Shown piece after piece: positions 1 to 8,246 of a DNA stretch of 48,079 bases. Origin of the DNA: Corallococcus praedator. GTDB lineage: Bacteria; Myxococcota; Myxococcia; Myxococcales; Myxococcaceae. Each line of letters opens with the position of its first letter. Within the stretch, counting starts at the first letter, position 1. Location: NCBI RefSeq assembly GCF_003612125.1, contig NZ_RAWI01000025.1:1-48079 (forward strand). Direction: 5' to 3'. The position numbers were made by a program, and so were the translations under genes. The notes under the pieces are model-generated. The model was not told where the DNA came from. It worked only from the letters and a program-made list of their open reading frames with translations, and did no database searches.

Positions 1-110
1 GTCCAGGGCTGGGCGGCGGTGGCTGGCTTCTCGCGCGCGGCGTCGCCCCGCTCGAACTCCGAGCGCTTCACGGGGGGGGACGGGCGGTTGCCACCATCGA
101 CGCGGGACAT
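1..110 (-). CDS. N-terminus of an unrecognised protein (cut by window edge)
   Basis: Reading from the ATG at 110 toward position 1 gives 36 residues beginning MSRVDGGNRPSPPVKRSEF and running off the window. A GGAG ribosome-binding site lies about 8 bases upstream of the ATG, which supports this start. The visible part is charged and proline-rich with no signal peptide or membrane segment, so it is probably a disordered cytoplasmic N-terminus. A run of eight G on the plus strand (C on the coding strand) at about 72-79 is a possible slippage site. No family can be assigned from so little sequence. Confidence 0.45.
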   Translation of the reverse strand, partial: MSRVDGGNRPSPPVKRSEFERGDAAREKPATAAQPW

Positions 111-323
111 GACGAAACTCCAGGGCGGGGGGGGCCGACGCGGTGCTCGCGTCAGGATGCGCACCTACATCTGTTATCGCGCGAGCCAGCCCTCATGTTG
201 CGTAGCCCCGGAGTCCACACGCCCCGTCCGGCTGCCCGCCTGCCGCGTCAAAGGGCTGGATCAATCCCGGATCATTTCGTTTTGAGCGCTTTCCAAAAAC
301 GCCAACCCCCTGCTTTCACTGGC

Positions 324-342
324 CTTCCGCTCCGGACGGAAG
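324..342 (-). terminator. Possible hairpin terminator after the esterase gene
   Basis: CTTCCG (324-329) and CGGAAG (337-342) pair around a 7-base loop, just past the esterase stop codon at 365. On the minus strand a short T-run (GTTTTTGG) follows only some 20 bases later, so this is a weak candidate. The remaining stretch 111-323 shows no gene on either strand; it must hold the promoter of the leftward gene that starts at 110, but no clear -35/-10 pair stands out. Confidence 0.3.
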
Positions 343-364
343 CCAGCCGGACCGCCGCGCCGCG

Positions 365-1417
365 TCATCCAGAAGTCGAGAACAATTCTTCCAGGCCGGC
401 CGGCAGATCGCATTGCCAGGCTGGATAATTGTGTCCGCCATTGTAGGTCCGGTACGTGACGCGGTGGCCGGCCGCATGGAGGACGGGCAGGAGGCGCTGG
501 TTGCCGTCCACCAGGGTCTCGAAGTGGCCGCAGTCCATCCAGACGTGGAGTGGCGGCTGGGCCTGTCGCCGCGCCAGGTCGAAGACGACCATGTCGGTGC
601 CCTCGATGGAGAAGGCGCCGGACTGGGACAGCACGCGGCCAAAGGTGCGGGGCAGGCGTTGGGCCACGTAGAGCGCCATCAGTCCTCCCAGCGAGGAGCC
701 CAGCACCGCGTGCACGCCCGGCGTGCGCTGCGCGTCCACCAGGGACAGCTTCTCTTGCGCCAGCGGCAGCACGCGGCGCTCCAGGAAGGCGACGGTGGCC
801 TCGCTGCAGGCGTACTCGGCGGTGCGCGCCTCACGGCCGTTGGACACGAAGGCCATCGCCACCGGGCGCATGCGGCCCTGGGCGACGAGGTTGTCCACCA
901 GCGTGGGCAGCTGGACGCGCTCCAGGTAGTCATCGCCGTCCAGCACCACCATCAGCGGCACGGGCCCCGGCACCGGCGGCGCGTAGAGGGCCACCGCGCG
1001 CTTCTTCCCCACGACCCACTCGTGCGTGTCCAATTGATGGCGCGTCACGCGGCCCCGGGGCACGCCGCGCACGCGCTGGTTCAGCGTCGTGGCCTGTCCC
1101 TTCGGCATCCAGAAGCAGTGGTTGAAGCCGCCGAAGCCGTTGTCGGAGCGGCGCTTGTTGAATGTGTCGCGCACGCGGCGGCCCCGCGCGTCCTGGAGCG
1201 CGTACTCCACATAGGCGTCTTCCGGCAGCGCCAGCGAACGCGCCCACAGGTTCTTGCCCACGCGCTCCAGCGGCAGGGGCGTCCCCCGCCAGTCCTGGAA
1301 GTCCCCCTGGAGGAAGACGCGGCTTGCGCCCTTCCACACGAAGGTGGCGGTGTCTCCGTCGATGAGCGGCGTGCCCTCGCGGCGCGCGCGTGCTTCCAGC
1401 GTCTGGGTGTCGTCCAT
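365..1417 (-). CDS. Fes-type esterase (enterochelin esterase-like alpha/beta hydrolase)
   Basis: A 350-residue protein with the two-part architecture of enterochelin esterases. Residues about 15-115 form a CBM48/Ig-like N-terminal domain (TFVWKGASRVFLQGDFQDW), and the rest is an esterase-D-like alpha/beta hydrolase. The nucleophile elbow is GSSLGG and the C-terminal histidine sits in GGHNYPAW, the usual positions for the catalytic Ser and His; an Asp is present in the VVLDGDDYL stretch typical of the family. No signal peptide, so cytoplasmic. Fes enzymes hydrolyse ferric siderophore esters, but many homologues are general esterases and no siderophore gene is nearby, so the substrate is open. 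The ATG at 1417 lacks a strong ribosome-binding site; about 100 bases separate it from the upstream gene on the same strand. Confidence 0.8.
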   Translation of the reverse strand: MDDTQTLEARARREGTPLIDGDTATFVWKGASRVFLQGDFQDWRGTPLPLERVGKNLWARSLALPEDAYVEYALQDARGRRVRDTFNKRRSDNGFGGFNHCFWMPKGQATTLNQRVRGVPRGRVTRHQLDTHEWVVGKKRAVALYAPPVPGPVPLMVVLDGDDYLERVQLPTLVDNLVAQGRMRPVAMAFVSNGREARTAEYACSEATVAFLERRVLPLAQEKLSLVDAQRTPGVHAVLGSSLGGLMALYVAQRLPRTFGRVLSQSGAFSIEGTDMVVFDLARRQAQPPLHVWMDCGHFETLVDGNQRLLPVLHAAGHRVTYRTYNGGHNYPAWQCDLPAGLEELFSTSG

Positions 1418-1519
1418 GCGTGGCGCGCACTGTATGCACCGCGCCGGAGCGCGGGAGGCCGCATGGGGCCCACGGCGGATCCGCGTCCACCCGAGGACAT
1501 CACACCGGGGCGCCCGCGC

Positions 1520-2437
1520 TCAGCTCCCCGCGGGCGGCAGCAGGTCGCGCAGGGCCTCGCCCAGGTCGGGGTGTTGGAACTGGAAGCCCGCCTCCAGCGC
1601 ACGCCGGGGCATCACCCGCTGGCCCTCCAGCGCAACGCGCGCCATCTCCCCGAAGCGCGCCTTGAGGACGAAGCCCGGCACCTGCAACATCGCCGGCCGC
1701 TCCAGCACCGTGCCCAGCGTATGCGCGAAGGTCGCGTTGGTGACGGGCTCCGGCGACGTGGCGTTCATCGCGCCCTCCAGCGTGGGGTGCTCCAGCGCGA
1801 AGCGCATCAGCGCGAGCAGGTCCGCGCGGTGCACCCAGCTCACGTACTGGTGCCCGTTGCCCACCCGTCCGCCCGCGCCCATGCGGAACACCGGCAGCAT
1901 CCGGTGCAGCACGCCGCCCGCCGGGTGCAGCACCACGCCGATGCGCAGGCGCACCGTGCGCATCCCGGCCTCCGCCGCGCGGAGCGCCTCCGCCTCCCAG
2001 CCCTGGCACACATGGGCGAGGAAGTCGTCGCCGGGTGCGTCCTCCTCCGTCAGCGACTGTGCCTCGCGCGCGCCGCCGTAGTAGCCCACCGCCGAGGCGC
2101 AGACGAAGTGCCGCACCGAGCCCGCCTGCTTCATCGCCTCCACCAGCACGCGCGTGCCCTCCACCCGGCTTCGGTGGATGCGCTGCTTGGCCTCGTGGGT
2201 CCACCGCTGGTCCACCGGCTCCCCCGCCAGGTGCACCACCGCCTCCGCGTGCGCCAGCGCGTCCGGTGACAGCGGCGTGCTCCCATCGAAGTAGGAGCCC
2301 GTCACCCCGGCGGGCAGCCTGCCCAGGGCGTGTTCAACGTTGCGGCTGAGCACGTGCACGGTGTGGCCGGCATCCAACAAACCCTGGACAAGCCCTGGAC
2401 CGAGGAAGCCACTGGCACCCGTGCACGCCACCTTCAC
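1520..2437 (-). CDS. TIGR01777/YfcH-type epimerase (atypical SDR, NAD(P)-binding)
   Basis: A 305-residue NAD(P)-binding protein. The N-terminal Rossmann motif is CTGASGFLG, the SDR active-site tyrosine lies in SAVGYYG, and VHLAG and YVSWVHRAD motifs are those of the SDR39U1/YfcH group; the C-terminal 50 residues (about 255-305) match the DUF1731 tail. Members are predicted nucleotide-sugar epimerases or oxidoreductases and the reaction is not defined. The start is the GTG at 2437, chosen because it overlaps the stop of the upstream gene as GTGA and aligns the glycine motif at the extreme N-terminus. This overlap implies translational coupling to the thioredoxin-fold gene. Confidence 0.82.
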   Translation of the reverse strand: MKVACTGASGFLGPGLVQGLLDAGHTVHVLSRNVEHALGRLPAGVTGSYFDGSTPLSPDALAHAEAVVHLAGEPVDQRWTHEAKQRIHRSRVEGTRVLVEAMKQAGSVRHFVCASAVGYYGGAREAQSLTEEDAPGDDFLAHVCQGWEAEALRAAEAGMRTVRLRIGVVLHPAGGVLHRMLPVFRMGAGGRVGNGHQYVSWVHRADLLALMRFALEHPTLEGAMNATSPEPVTNATFAHTLGTVLERPAMLQVPGFVLKARFGEMARVALEGQRVMPRRALEAGFQFQHPDLGEALRDLLPPAGS

Positions 2438-2997
2438 GGCTGGGCCTCCGTCACCGCTTCGGTCGTGAGGTCCTGGCCCACCAGCGCGCTCAGGGCGACG
2501 AAGAAGCGCGCCCGGTCCTCCGGCTTCATGCGGCCTGAGTGTCGGAAGACCAACGCCCCTTCCGCGTCCAACAGCATCACATTGGACGTCTTGGTGGGCA
2601 GCTTCCAGGGCGCCTGTCCCAGGGTGCCCTCCAGGTCGACCAGGATGGGGACGCCGGCCTTCTTCTCCTCGTCCCGCACGTACGACAGGGCAATGCCCCT
2701 CGCAGGGAAGAAGTCGTATTTCTCCAGATTGGCGACCGCGACCACCCAGGCGCTCCGCAGGAGTCCCCGCTCGCGCCCGCGAGCGAACAACTCCTCCTTC
2801 AAGGGCGCGTTGAGTGTCGTGGAGTCTTTGTCCTCGTAGAAGAGGATGACGGGTTTTCCACGCCAGCGGGACAGCCGCACGCGCTCGCCCTTGGAGGTGC
2901 TTAGGGTCGCATCCACCGGTTCCGGAGTGGGGGGAGCACTGACCGCGCTCCCCGCCGCCAGCGTCACCGTCAACGCACCTGTGATCCACGCCTTCAT
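2434..2997 (-). CDS. Secreted thioredoxin-fold protein (YtfJ/AhpC-TSA-like) without CxxC
   Basis: A 187-residue protein starting with a Sec signal peptide (MKAWITGALTVTLAAGSAVSA, cleavage likely after AVSA). The ATG at 2997 is preceded by GGGAGG and fits the signal peptide; a longer frame upstream would run into the carotenoid promoter. The mature part reads as a thioredoxin-like fold: LSRWRGKPVILFYEDKDS in the first beta-alpha unit, ILVDLEGTLGQ and SNVMLLDAEGALVFRHSG in the second half. The redox CxxC is absent, as in YtfJ-type periplasmic proteins, so a thiol-disulfide role is unlikely. It is divergent from crtE, sharing the 2998-3120 region, and its stop overlaps the next gene by GTGA. Light control in this direction is possible but not shown. 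Confidence 0.7.
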   Translation of the reverse strand: MKAWITGALTVTLAAGSAVSAPPTPEPVDATLSTSKGERVRLSRWRGKPVILFYEDKDSTTLNAPLKEELFARGRERGLLRSAWVVAVANLEKYDFFPARGIALSYVRDEEKKAGVPILVDLEGTLGQAPWKLPTKTSNVMLLDAEGALVFRHSGRMKPEDRARFFVALSALVGQDLTTEAVTEAQP

Positions 2998-3010
2998 GGG
3001 GAGCCTCCCG

Positions 3011-3054
3011 TGTACAAGGTTTTCACAAACCTTAGACATAGCCTTGACAATCTC
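3011..3054 (+). promoter_or_regulatory. CarA/CarH operator: four 11-bp direct repeats plus an 18-bp palindrome
   Basis: Four consecutive 11-mers share T-N-N-A-C-A in exact register: TGTACAAGGTT (3011), TTCACAAACCT (3022), TAGACATAGCC (3033) and TTGACAATCTC (3044). The first two also form a perfect inverted repeat AAGGTTT-TCAC-AAACCTT (3016-3033). Tandem 11-bp repeats of the TNNACA type are the operator form known for the B12 photoreceptor CarH, and a palindrome about 60 bases upstream of the start point is the form described for CarA at the M. xanthus carB promoter. The fourth repeat contains the TTGACA -35 box, so a tetramer bound here would occlude RNA polymerase. Both repressors are encoded at the end of this operon. 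Confidence 0.75.
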
Positions 3055-3072
3055 TGGACGCAAACGCTACCT
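3044..3072 (+). promoter_or_regulatory. Promoter of the carotenoid operon
   Basis: A consensus TTGACA (3044-3049) is followed 17 bases later by CTACCT (3067-3072), or one base further on by TACCTC. The -35 is perfect and the -10 poor, as expected of a tightly regulated housekeeping-sigma promoter. The start point would fall near 3079, leaving a leader of about 40 bases before the crtE ATG at 3121. The -35 is embedded in the last operator repeat. Confidence 0.6.
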
Positions 3073-3120
3073 CTAGGTGGAAAGGCTGTTGCCGTGCTCC
3101 CGACTTCGGAGATCCGCTGT

Positions 3121-4209
3121 ATGGCCATCACGCTTCCCAACGTGCAGCAGACGCCCGCTGACGCGGCGCCTCCGGAGCAGGCCTGGCTGCAGCTCGTGCA
3201 GGCACAGGTGGAAGCGGCGCTCGCCCGGTTGTTCGAGCTGCCGGACGAGGCTTCGCTGGATGCCCGGTGGACGCGGGCGGTGGAGCAGGCGCGCGGCTAC
3301 GCGCTGCGCCCGGCCAAGCGGCTGCGGCCGGCGCTGGTGCTCGCGGGGCACGGGCTGGCGCGGGGCAGCACCGCGGTGCCGCCGGGGCTGTGGGACTTCG
3401 CGGCGGGCCTGGAGCTGCTGCACACGTTCCTGCTCATCCATGACGACGTGGCGGATCAGGCGGAGCTGCGGCGGGGTGGGCCGGTGCTGCACCGGATGCT
3501 GGCCCCGGGGCGGCCGGGCGAGGACCTGGCCATCGTCGTGGGCGACCACCTCTTCGCACGCTCGCTGGAGGCGATGCTGGAGTCGGAGCTGCCGGGCGTT
3601 TCGCGCGTGGTGCAGTACTACCTGGGCGTGTGCCGGCATACGGCCGCGGGGCAGTACCTGGACCTGGATTTGTCGCGCATGCCGCTGTCGGAGGTGTCGC
3701 TCTTCCAGACGCTGCGCGTGGCCCACCTCAAGACGGCGCGCTACGGCTTCAGCGCTCCGCTGGTGTGCGGCGCGATGCTGGGCGGCGCGGACGAAACGCT
3801 CAAGAAGGGCCTGGAGCAGGTGGGCCGCTCGGTGGGGCTCGCCTACCAGCTGCGCGACGACCTCATCGGCCTGTTCGGCAACGCGTCGGTGGCGGGCAAG
3901 GCGTGCGACGGTGACTTCATGCAGGGCAAGCGCACCTTCCCGTTGATGGCGGCGTACGTGCGCGCCACGCCCGCGGGACGCGAGGAGCTGGAGCGGCTGT
4001 GGGCGCTGCCGGTGGAGGAGAAGGACGCGGAGGCGCTGGCCCGGGCCCGGGCGCTGGTGGAGTCGCTCGGAGGCTACGTCGCGTGTGAGCGCGCGGTGGA
4101 GCGGGCCTCGCGCTCGGCGCGTCGCGGCCTGCAATGCCTGCCCAATTCCCACGGCATGAGGGACCTGCTGGACGCCCTCATCGCCCGTCTCGCACGTCGC
4201 GCTTCCTGA
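3121..4209 (+). CDS. crtE: Geranylgeranyl diphosphate synthase CrtE
   Basis: A 362-residue trans-isoprenyl diphosphate synthase, making GGPP, the C20 precursor of the pathway. The first Asp-rich motif is LIHDDVAD (D108, D109, D112); the second is QLRDDLIG (D246, D247), where the third Asp is replaced by Gly, as in several bacterial carotenoid CrtE proteins. GDHLFA and QGKRTFPL are further family motifs. The ATG at 3121 has CGGAG nine bases upstream; the open frame reaches back to 3010 but that part is the promoter/operator. First gene of the operon; crtIb follows after 10 bases. Confidence 0.92.
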   Translation: MAITLPNVQQTPADAAPPEQAWLQLVQAQVEAALARLFELPDEASLDARWTRAVEQARGYALRPAKRLRPALVLAGHGLARGSTAVPPGLWDFAAGLELLHTFLLIHDDVADQAELRRGGPVLHRMLAPGRPGEDLAIVVGDHLFARSLEAMLESELPGVSRVVQYYLGVCRHTAAGQYLDLDLSRMPLSEVSLFQTLRVAHLKTARYGFSAPLVCGAMLGGADETLKKGLEQVGRSVGLAYQLRDDLIGLFGNASVAGKACDGDFMQGKRTFPLMAAYVRATPAGREELERLWALPVEEKDAEALARARALVESLGGYVACERAVERASRSARRGLQCLPNSHGMRDLLDALIARLARRAS

Positions 4210-4219
4210 GGACCCGTCC

Positions 4220-5764
4220 ATGAGCGCACAAGGCAAGCGGGTGGTGGTGGTGGGCGCGGGGGTGGGCGGACTGGCCGCCGCGGCGAGGCTCGCGCGGCAG
4301 GGCTTCGACGTCCAGGTGTTCGAGAAGACGCGCGGCCCGGGTGGGCGGTGCAACCAGCTCCAGGTGGACGGGTTCACGTGGGACATCGGGCCCACCATCG
4401 TGCTGATGCCGGAGGTGTTCGAGGAGACCTTCCGCGCGCTCGGCCGTCGCATCGAGGACTACCTGACGCTGATGCGCTGTGACCCCAACTACCGGGTGCA
4501 CTTCCGGGACGGGTCCGACGTCACCTTCACGTCCGAGCTGTGCACCATGGGCCGCGAGCTGGAGCGCGTGGAGCCCGGCAGCTTCCAGCGCTACCTGGCC
4601 TTCCTGGCCCAGGGCCGCACCCAGTACCGCATCAGCCTGGACCACTTCGTCGGCCGCAACTTCGACGGCATCTCCGACTACTTCTCCCCCAGCGTGCTGG
4701 CCAAGATCTTCAAGGCCCGTGCGCACCGCCGCATGTACGCGGACGTCAGCCGCTTCTTCGAGGACGACCGCCTGCGCGCGGCGATGACGTTCCAGACCAT
4801 GTACCTGGGCGTGTCCCCCTTTGAATCCCCGGCCGTGTACGGCCTGTTGCCCTTCACCGAGCTGGGCGTGGGCATCTGGTTCCCCAAGGGCGGCCTGTAC
4901 GCCATTCCCCTCGCGCTGGAGCGGCTGGCGCGCGAGGAGGGCGTGCGCCTGCACTACGGCGCGCCGGTGGAGCGCATCCTCACCGAAGGGGGCCGCACCA
5001 CGGGTGTGCGGCTCGTGGGCGGGGAGGTGGTGCCCGCGGACGCGGTGCTGTGCAACGCGGACCTGCCGTACGCGTACGAGAAGCTGCTCGACCCGAAGGA
5101 CGCGCCCTTCAAGCGGGACAAGAAGCTGCGCTTCACCTCCAGCGGCTACATGCTCTACCTGGGCATGAAGAAGAAGGTGCCGGAGCTCTTGCACCACAAC
5201 GTGATGTTCGGCCGGGACTACGCGGGCTCCTTCGATGACATCTTCCAGCGCTTCCGCGTGCCGGAGGACCCCAGCTTCTATGTCAACGTGCCCTCGCACA
5301 CCGACCCGTCGCTGGCGCCGGAGGGCAAGGACTCGCTCTACGTGCTCGTGCCGGTGCCGCACCAGCACGCGAACCTGGACTGGAAGACGGAGGGCCCCAA
5401 GGTGCGCGCGAAGGTGTTCCAGCGCCTGGGCGAGCTGGGCTTCCCCAACCTGGAGGCGGACATCGAGGTGGAGCGCGTGTTCACCCCGGACGACTGGGCG
5501 GGCACGTACAACCTGGCCCGGGGCAGCGCGTTCGGGCTGGCGCAGAACTTCTTCCAGGTGGGACCCTTCCGCCCGGCCAACGTGGATCCGAAGGTGAAGA
5601 ACCTCTTCTTCGTGGGCGCCTCCACCCAGCCGGGCACGGGCCTGCCCACGGTGCTCATCTCCGCGCGGCTCGTCACCGAGCGGCTCGTCACGTGGGCCCG
5701 GAAGCAGGGCGTGACGCTGTCGCCGCGCACGGAGACGCCGGTCCCCGTGGAGGTGGCGGCATGA
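4220..5764 (+). CDS. crtIb: Phytoene desaturase CrtI-type (CrtIb)
   Basis: A 514-residue FAD-dependent CrtI-family desaturase. The N-terminal dinucleotide-binding motif is VVVVGAGVGGLAAAARLA with the acidic end FEKTRGPGGRC, and the C-terminal carotenoid signature is LFFVGASTQPGTGLPTVLISA. In M. xanthus two CrtI enzymes together convert phytoene to all-trans lycopene; CrtIb is encoded in this position in the operon, and its partner CrtIa is unlinked, consistent with no second lycopene-forming desaturase here apart from the CrtD-like protein. GAGGA lies upstream of the ATG. The stop overlaps the crtB start as ATGA. Likely peripheral on the inner membrane. Confidence 0.9.
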   Translation: MSAQGKRVVVVGAGVGGLAAAARLARQGFDVQVFEKTRGPGGRCNQLQVDGFTWDIGPTIVLMPEVFEETFRALGRRIEDYLTLMRCDPNYRVHFRDGSDVTFTSELCTMGRELERVEPGSFQRYLAFLAQGRTQYRISLDHFVGRNFDGISDYFSPSVLAKIFKARAHRRMYADVSRFFEDDRLRAAMTFQTMYLGVSPFESPAVYGLLPFTELGVGIWFPKGGLYAIPLALERLAREEGVRLHYGAPVERILTEGGRTTGVRLVGGEVVPADAVLCNADLPYAYEKLLDPKDAPFKRDKKLRFTSSGYMLYLGMKKKVPELLHHNVMFGRDYAGSFDDIFQRFRVPEDPSFYVNVPSHTDPSLAPEGKDSLYVLVPVPHQHANLDWKTEGPKVRAKVFQRLGELGFPNLEADIEVERVFTPDDWAGTYNLARGSAFGLAQNFFQVGPFRPANVDPKVKNLFFVGASTQPGTGLPTVLISARLVTERLVTWARKQGVTLSPRTETPVPVEVAA

Positions 5765-6798
5765 GCGTCACCGAATCCCCGGCCCTCATCGCGCAGGGCT
5801 ACCGGCGCGCGCGCGTCGTCACGCGCCACCACGCGAAGAGCTTCTTCTTCGCCTCGTACCTGCTCTTCGGGCAGCGCAAGAAGGCGGCCTTCGCGCTGTA
5901 TGCCTTCTGCCGGCGGCTGGACGACCTGGTGGACGCGGGCGAGAGCGCGCTGGAAGGCTCTCCCCTGGATCTGCCCACGCGGCTGGCCCGGGCGCGCGAG
6001 CGCGTGGCCCAGGTGTACCTGTCCCTGCCGGAGCTGGCCTCGAAGGAGCTGGGGCCTCCGTCCTCGCGCCAGCCCGCCGCCGACGCGCCGTCGCCGTGGG
6101 AGCCCAGCGAGTTCGCGGCGCTGCGCCACTCCATCCACCTCTACCGGATCCCCGAGCAGCCCTTCCAGGACCTCATCTCCGGCATGGAGATGGACCTGAC
6201 GAAGCAACGCTACGAAACCTGGGAGGAGCTGGAGCTGTACTGCTACCGGGTTGCAGGTGTGGTCGGGTTGATGCTGACGCCGGTGCTGGGGTGCGAGGAC
6301 GAGCGCGCGGTGGAGCCGGCGGCGGACCTGGGCCGGGCCATGCAGCTCACCAACATCCTGCGCGACGTGCGCGAGGACCTGGAGCGCGACCGGGTGTACC
6401 TGCCCGCCGAGGAGCTGCGCGCCTTCGGGCTCACCGAGGACGACCTGCGCCGGGGCCAGGTGGATGCGCGCTGGCGCGACTTCATGCGCTTTCAAATCCA
6501 GCGCGCGCGGGCGTACTACGCGCGGGCGGCGGGCGGCGTGAAGTACCTCACCGGCTTCGGCAGCCAGCGCATGGTGCGGCTGATGGGCGGCATCTACGGC
6601 GACATCCTGCGCGACATCGAGGCGCGGGACTACGACGTGTTCAGCGGCCGGGCCCACACGACGAAGGGCCGCAAGCTGGCGCTGGCGGCGGCCGCGTTCG
6701 TGCGCCCACGCGCGGTGCTGCGGGAGGCCGACACGGCCCTTCCGCTCCTGGCGCCGTCAGCGCCCCTGCTGTCCACGGGCACGGGAGGTCCGGCATGA
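5761..6798 (+). CDS. crtB: Phytoene synthase CrtB
   Basis: A 345-residue squalene/phytoene synthase that condenses two GGPP to 15-cis-phytoene. The first Asp-rich motif is RRLDDLVD (D54, D55, D58), preceded by FCRR; the second is in LTNILRDVREDLERDR, followed by VYLP. TRHHAKSFFFASYLL near residue 20 is the usual N-terminal signature. The ATG at 5761 overlaps the crtIb stop by four bases, and its own stop overlaps the next gene the same way. The acidic/proline-rich stretch at about residues 90-117 looks like a linker. Length is slightly above the 300-340 typical of the family. Confidence 0.93.
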   Translation: MSVTESPALIAQGYRRARVVTRHHAKSFFFASYLLFGQRKKAAFALYAFCRRLDDLVDAGESALEGSPLDLPTRLARARERVAQVYLSLPELASKELGPPSSRQPAADAPSPWEPSEFAALRHSIHLYRIPEQPFQDLISGMEMDLTKQRYETWEELELYCYRVAGVVGLMLTPVLGCEDERAVEPAADLGRAMQLTNILRDVREDLERDRVYLPAEELRAFGLTEDDLRRGQVDARWRDFMRFQIQRARAYYARAAGGVKYLTGFGSQRMVRLMGGIYGDILRDIEARDYDVFSGRAHTTKGRKLALAAAAFVRPRAVLREADTALPLLAPSAPLLSTGTGGPA

Positions 6799-8246
6799 AG
6801 ACCTCGCGCGTGGCGGTGATTGGCGGCGGCATTGGCGGGCTGACCGCGGCGGGGCTCCTGGCGAAGGAGGGCCACGCGGTGACGCTGTTCGAGGGCGGCC
6901 CGTCGCTGGGCGGCAAGGCGCAGGCCGTCACGGTGGAGGGGCTCACGCTGGACACCGGGCCCACGCTGCTGACGCTGCCGGCGCTGGTGCGGGGCACCTT
7001 CGAGAAGCTGGACGCGCTGGACCTCCTGCCGCCGTTCACGGAGCTGGAGCCGCAGTGCACCTACCGCTTCACGGACGGGTGCGACTTCACCGCGTACAAG
7101 GACCTGGAGCGCATGGCGGACAGCGCCGCCGAACTGCGCCCCTCCGAGCGCAAGGGCGTGCACACGTTCTACGCGGAGGCCGCGGCCATCTGGCGCGCGG
7201 CGGGCGAGCCCTACCTGGAGGCCCCCTTCGAGGGCATGCCCGGCTTCATGGCGCGCGTGGCCCGCCGGGGCATTGGCGCGATGCTGGCCGGGATGCAGAT
7301 GGACACGCTGCACGCGCTGGCGGCGAAGCACTTCCAGACGCAGCACCTGCGACAGTACGTGGGCCGCTTTGCCACCTACGCGGGCGGTTCGCCCTATGCG
7401 TCCAGCGCGGCCTTCGCGCTCATCCCGCACATCGAACACGCGTACGGCGTGCACCACGTGAAGAGCGGCATCGGCGCGCTGGTGGCGGCCCTGGGCCAGG
7501 CGGTGCGGCGGCTGGGCGTCACGGTGCACCTGGACACGCGCGCCCGATTCGAGCGCACCTCCGAGGGCTACCGCGTGGGCCCAGGCTCGGAGTTGTTCGA
7601 CAGCGTGGTGGTGAACGCGGATCCGCTGGCGTCGCTGCGCCGGGAAGGCGAACCGTTGTCGCTGTCCGGCTTCGTGCTGCTCCTGGAGGTGGAGGGGCGG
7701 CCGTCCCTGCCTCACCACACGGTGCTCTTCGGCGGGGACTACCGGCGCGAGTTCGACGAACTCTTCGCGGGCCAGCTCGCAACGGACCCCACGGTGTATT
7801 TCTGCAACCCGTCCGCCACCGACCCCAGCATGGCGCCGCTGGGCCGTACGGGCCTGTTCGTGATGGTGAACGCGCCGGCCATGCCGGTGGGCGCCTCCCA
7901 GGCCGAACAGGCGGAGCGCGACTGGGAAGCGATGGCGGAGCGCGTGCGCACGCAGATGTTCGACAAGCTCTTCCATCACTACCCGGGCCTGAAGGGGAAG
8001 ACGCGCGTGGTGGGACAGCGCACGCCGGTGGACCTGGCGGCGCGCGGTGCGCCGGGCGGCTCCATCTATGGCTTCCTGCCGCACGGCCGCTTCGGTCCCT
8101 TCCGTCGGCCGCGCATCCGGGGAGGCACGCCGGGCCTGTTCTTCGCGGGCGGTGGCACGCACCCGGGCGGCGGGGTGCCGCTGGTGATGCTGTCGGGCCG
8201 GTTCGCGGCGGAGATGGCCTCCGCGCACCTGAGGGGGAGCGCATGA
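6795..8246 (+). CDS. crtD: CrtD-type carotenoid 3,4-desaturase
   Basis: A 483-residue FAD-dependent desaturase of the CrtI/CrtD family. It has an N-terminal VAVIGGGIGGLTAAGLLA motif, DTGPTLLTLP shortly after, and the C-terminal LFFAGGGTHPGGGVPLVMLSG, which uses HPGGGVP as in hydroxyneurosporene desaturases rather than the QPGTGLP of CrtI. CrtD introduces the C3-C4 double bond after CrtC has hydrated the end group, and the next gene is crtC. The position (fourth gene) is that of crtD in the M. xanthus carB operon. Both ends overlap their neighbours as ATGA. Assignment to CrtD rather than a second phytoene desaturase rests on the C-terminal motif and context. Confidence 0.82.
   Translation: MKTSRVAVIGGGIGGLTAAGLLAKEGHAVTLFEGGPSLGGKAQAVTVEGLTLDTGPTLLTLPALVRGTFEKLDALDLLPPFTELEPQCTYRFTDGCDFTAYKDLERMADSAAELRPSERKGVHTFYAEAAAIWRAAGEPYLEAPFEGMPGFMARVARRGIGAMLAGMQMDTLHALAAKHFQTQHLRQYVGRFATYAGGSPYASSAAFALIPHIEHAYGVHHVKSGIGALVAALGQAVRRLGVTVHLDTRARFERTSEGYRVGPGSELFDSVVVNADPLASLRREGEPLSLSGFVLLLEVEGRPSLPHHTVLFGGDYRREFDELFAGQLATDPTVYFCNPSATDPSMAPLGRTGLFVMVNAPAMPVGASQAEQAERDWEAMAERVRTQMFDKLFHHYPGLKGKTRVVGQRTPVDLAARGAPGGSIYGFLPHGRFGPFRRPRIRGGTPGLFFAGGGTHPGGGVPLVMLSGRFAAEMASAHLRGSA

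Noticed and set aside
413..2269. A 618-residue open frame on the plus strand across the esterase and epimerase genes
   Set aside because: It is the antisense shadow of two well-supported minus-strand genes; its composition (His, Arg, Ala, Gln-rich) is typical of GC-rich reverse frames and it has no family match.
6795..8246. crtIa (second phytoene desaturase) as the identity of this gene
   Set aside because: The C-terminal HPGGGVP motif, the neighbouring crtC and the fourth position in the operon fit crtD; crtIa is an unlinked gene in M. xanthus.
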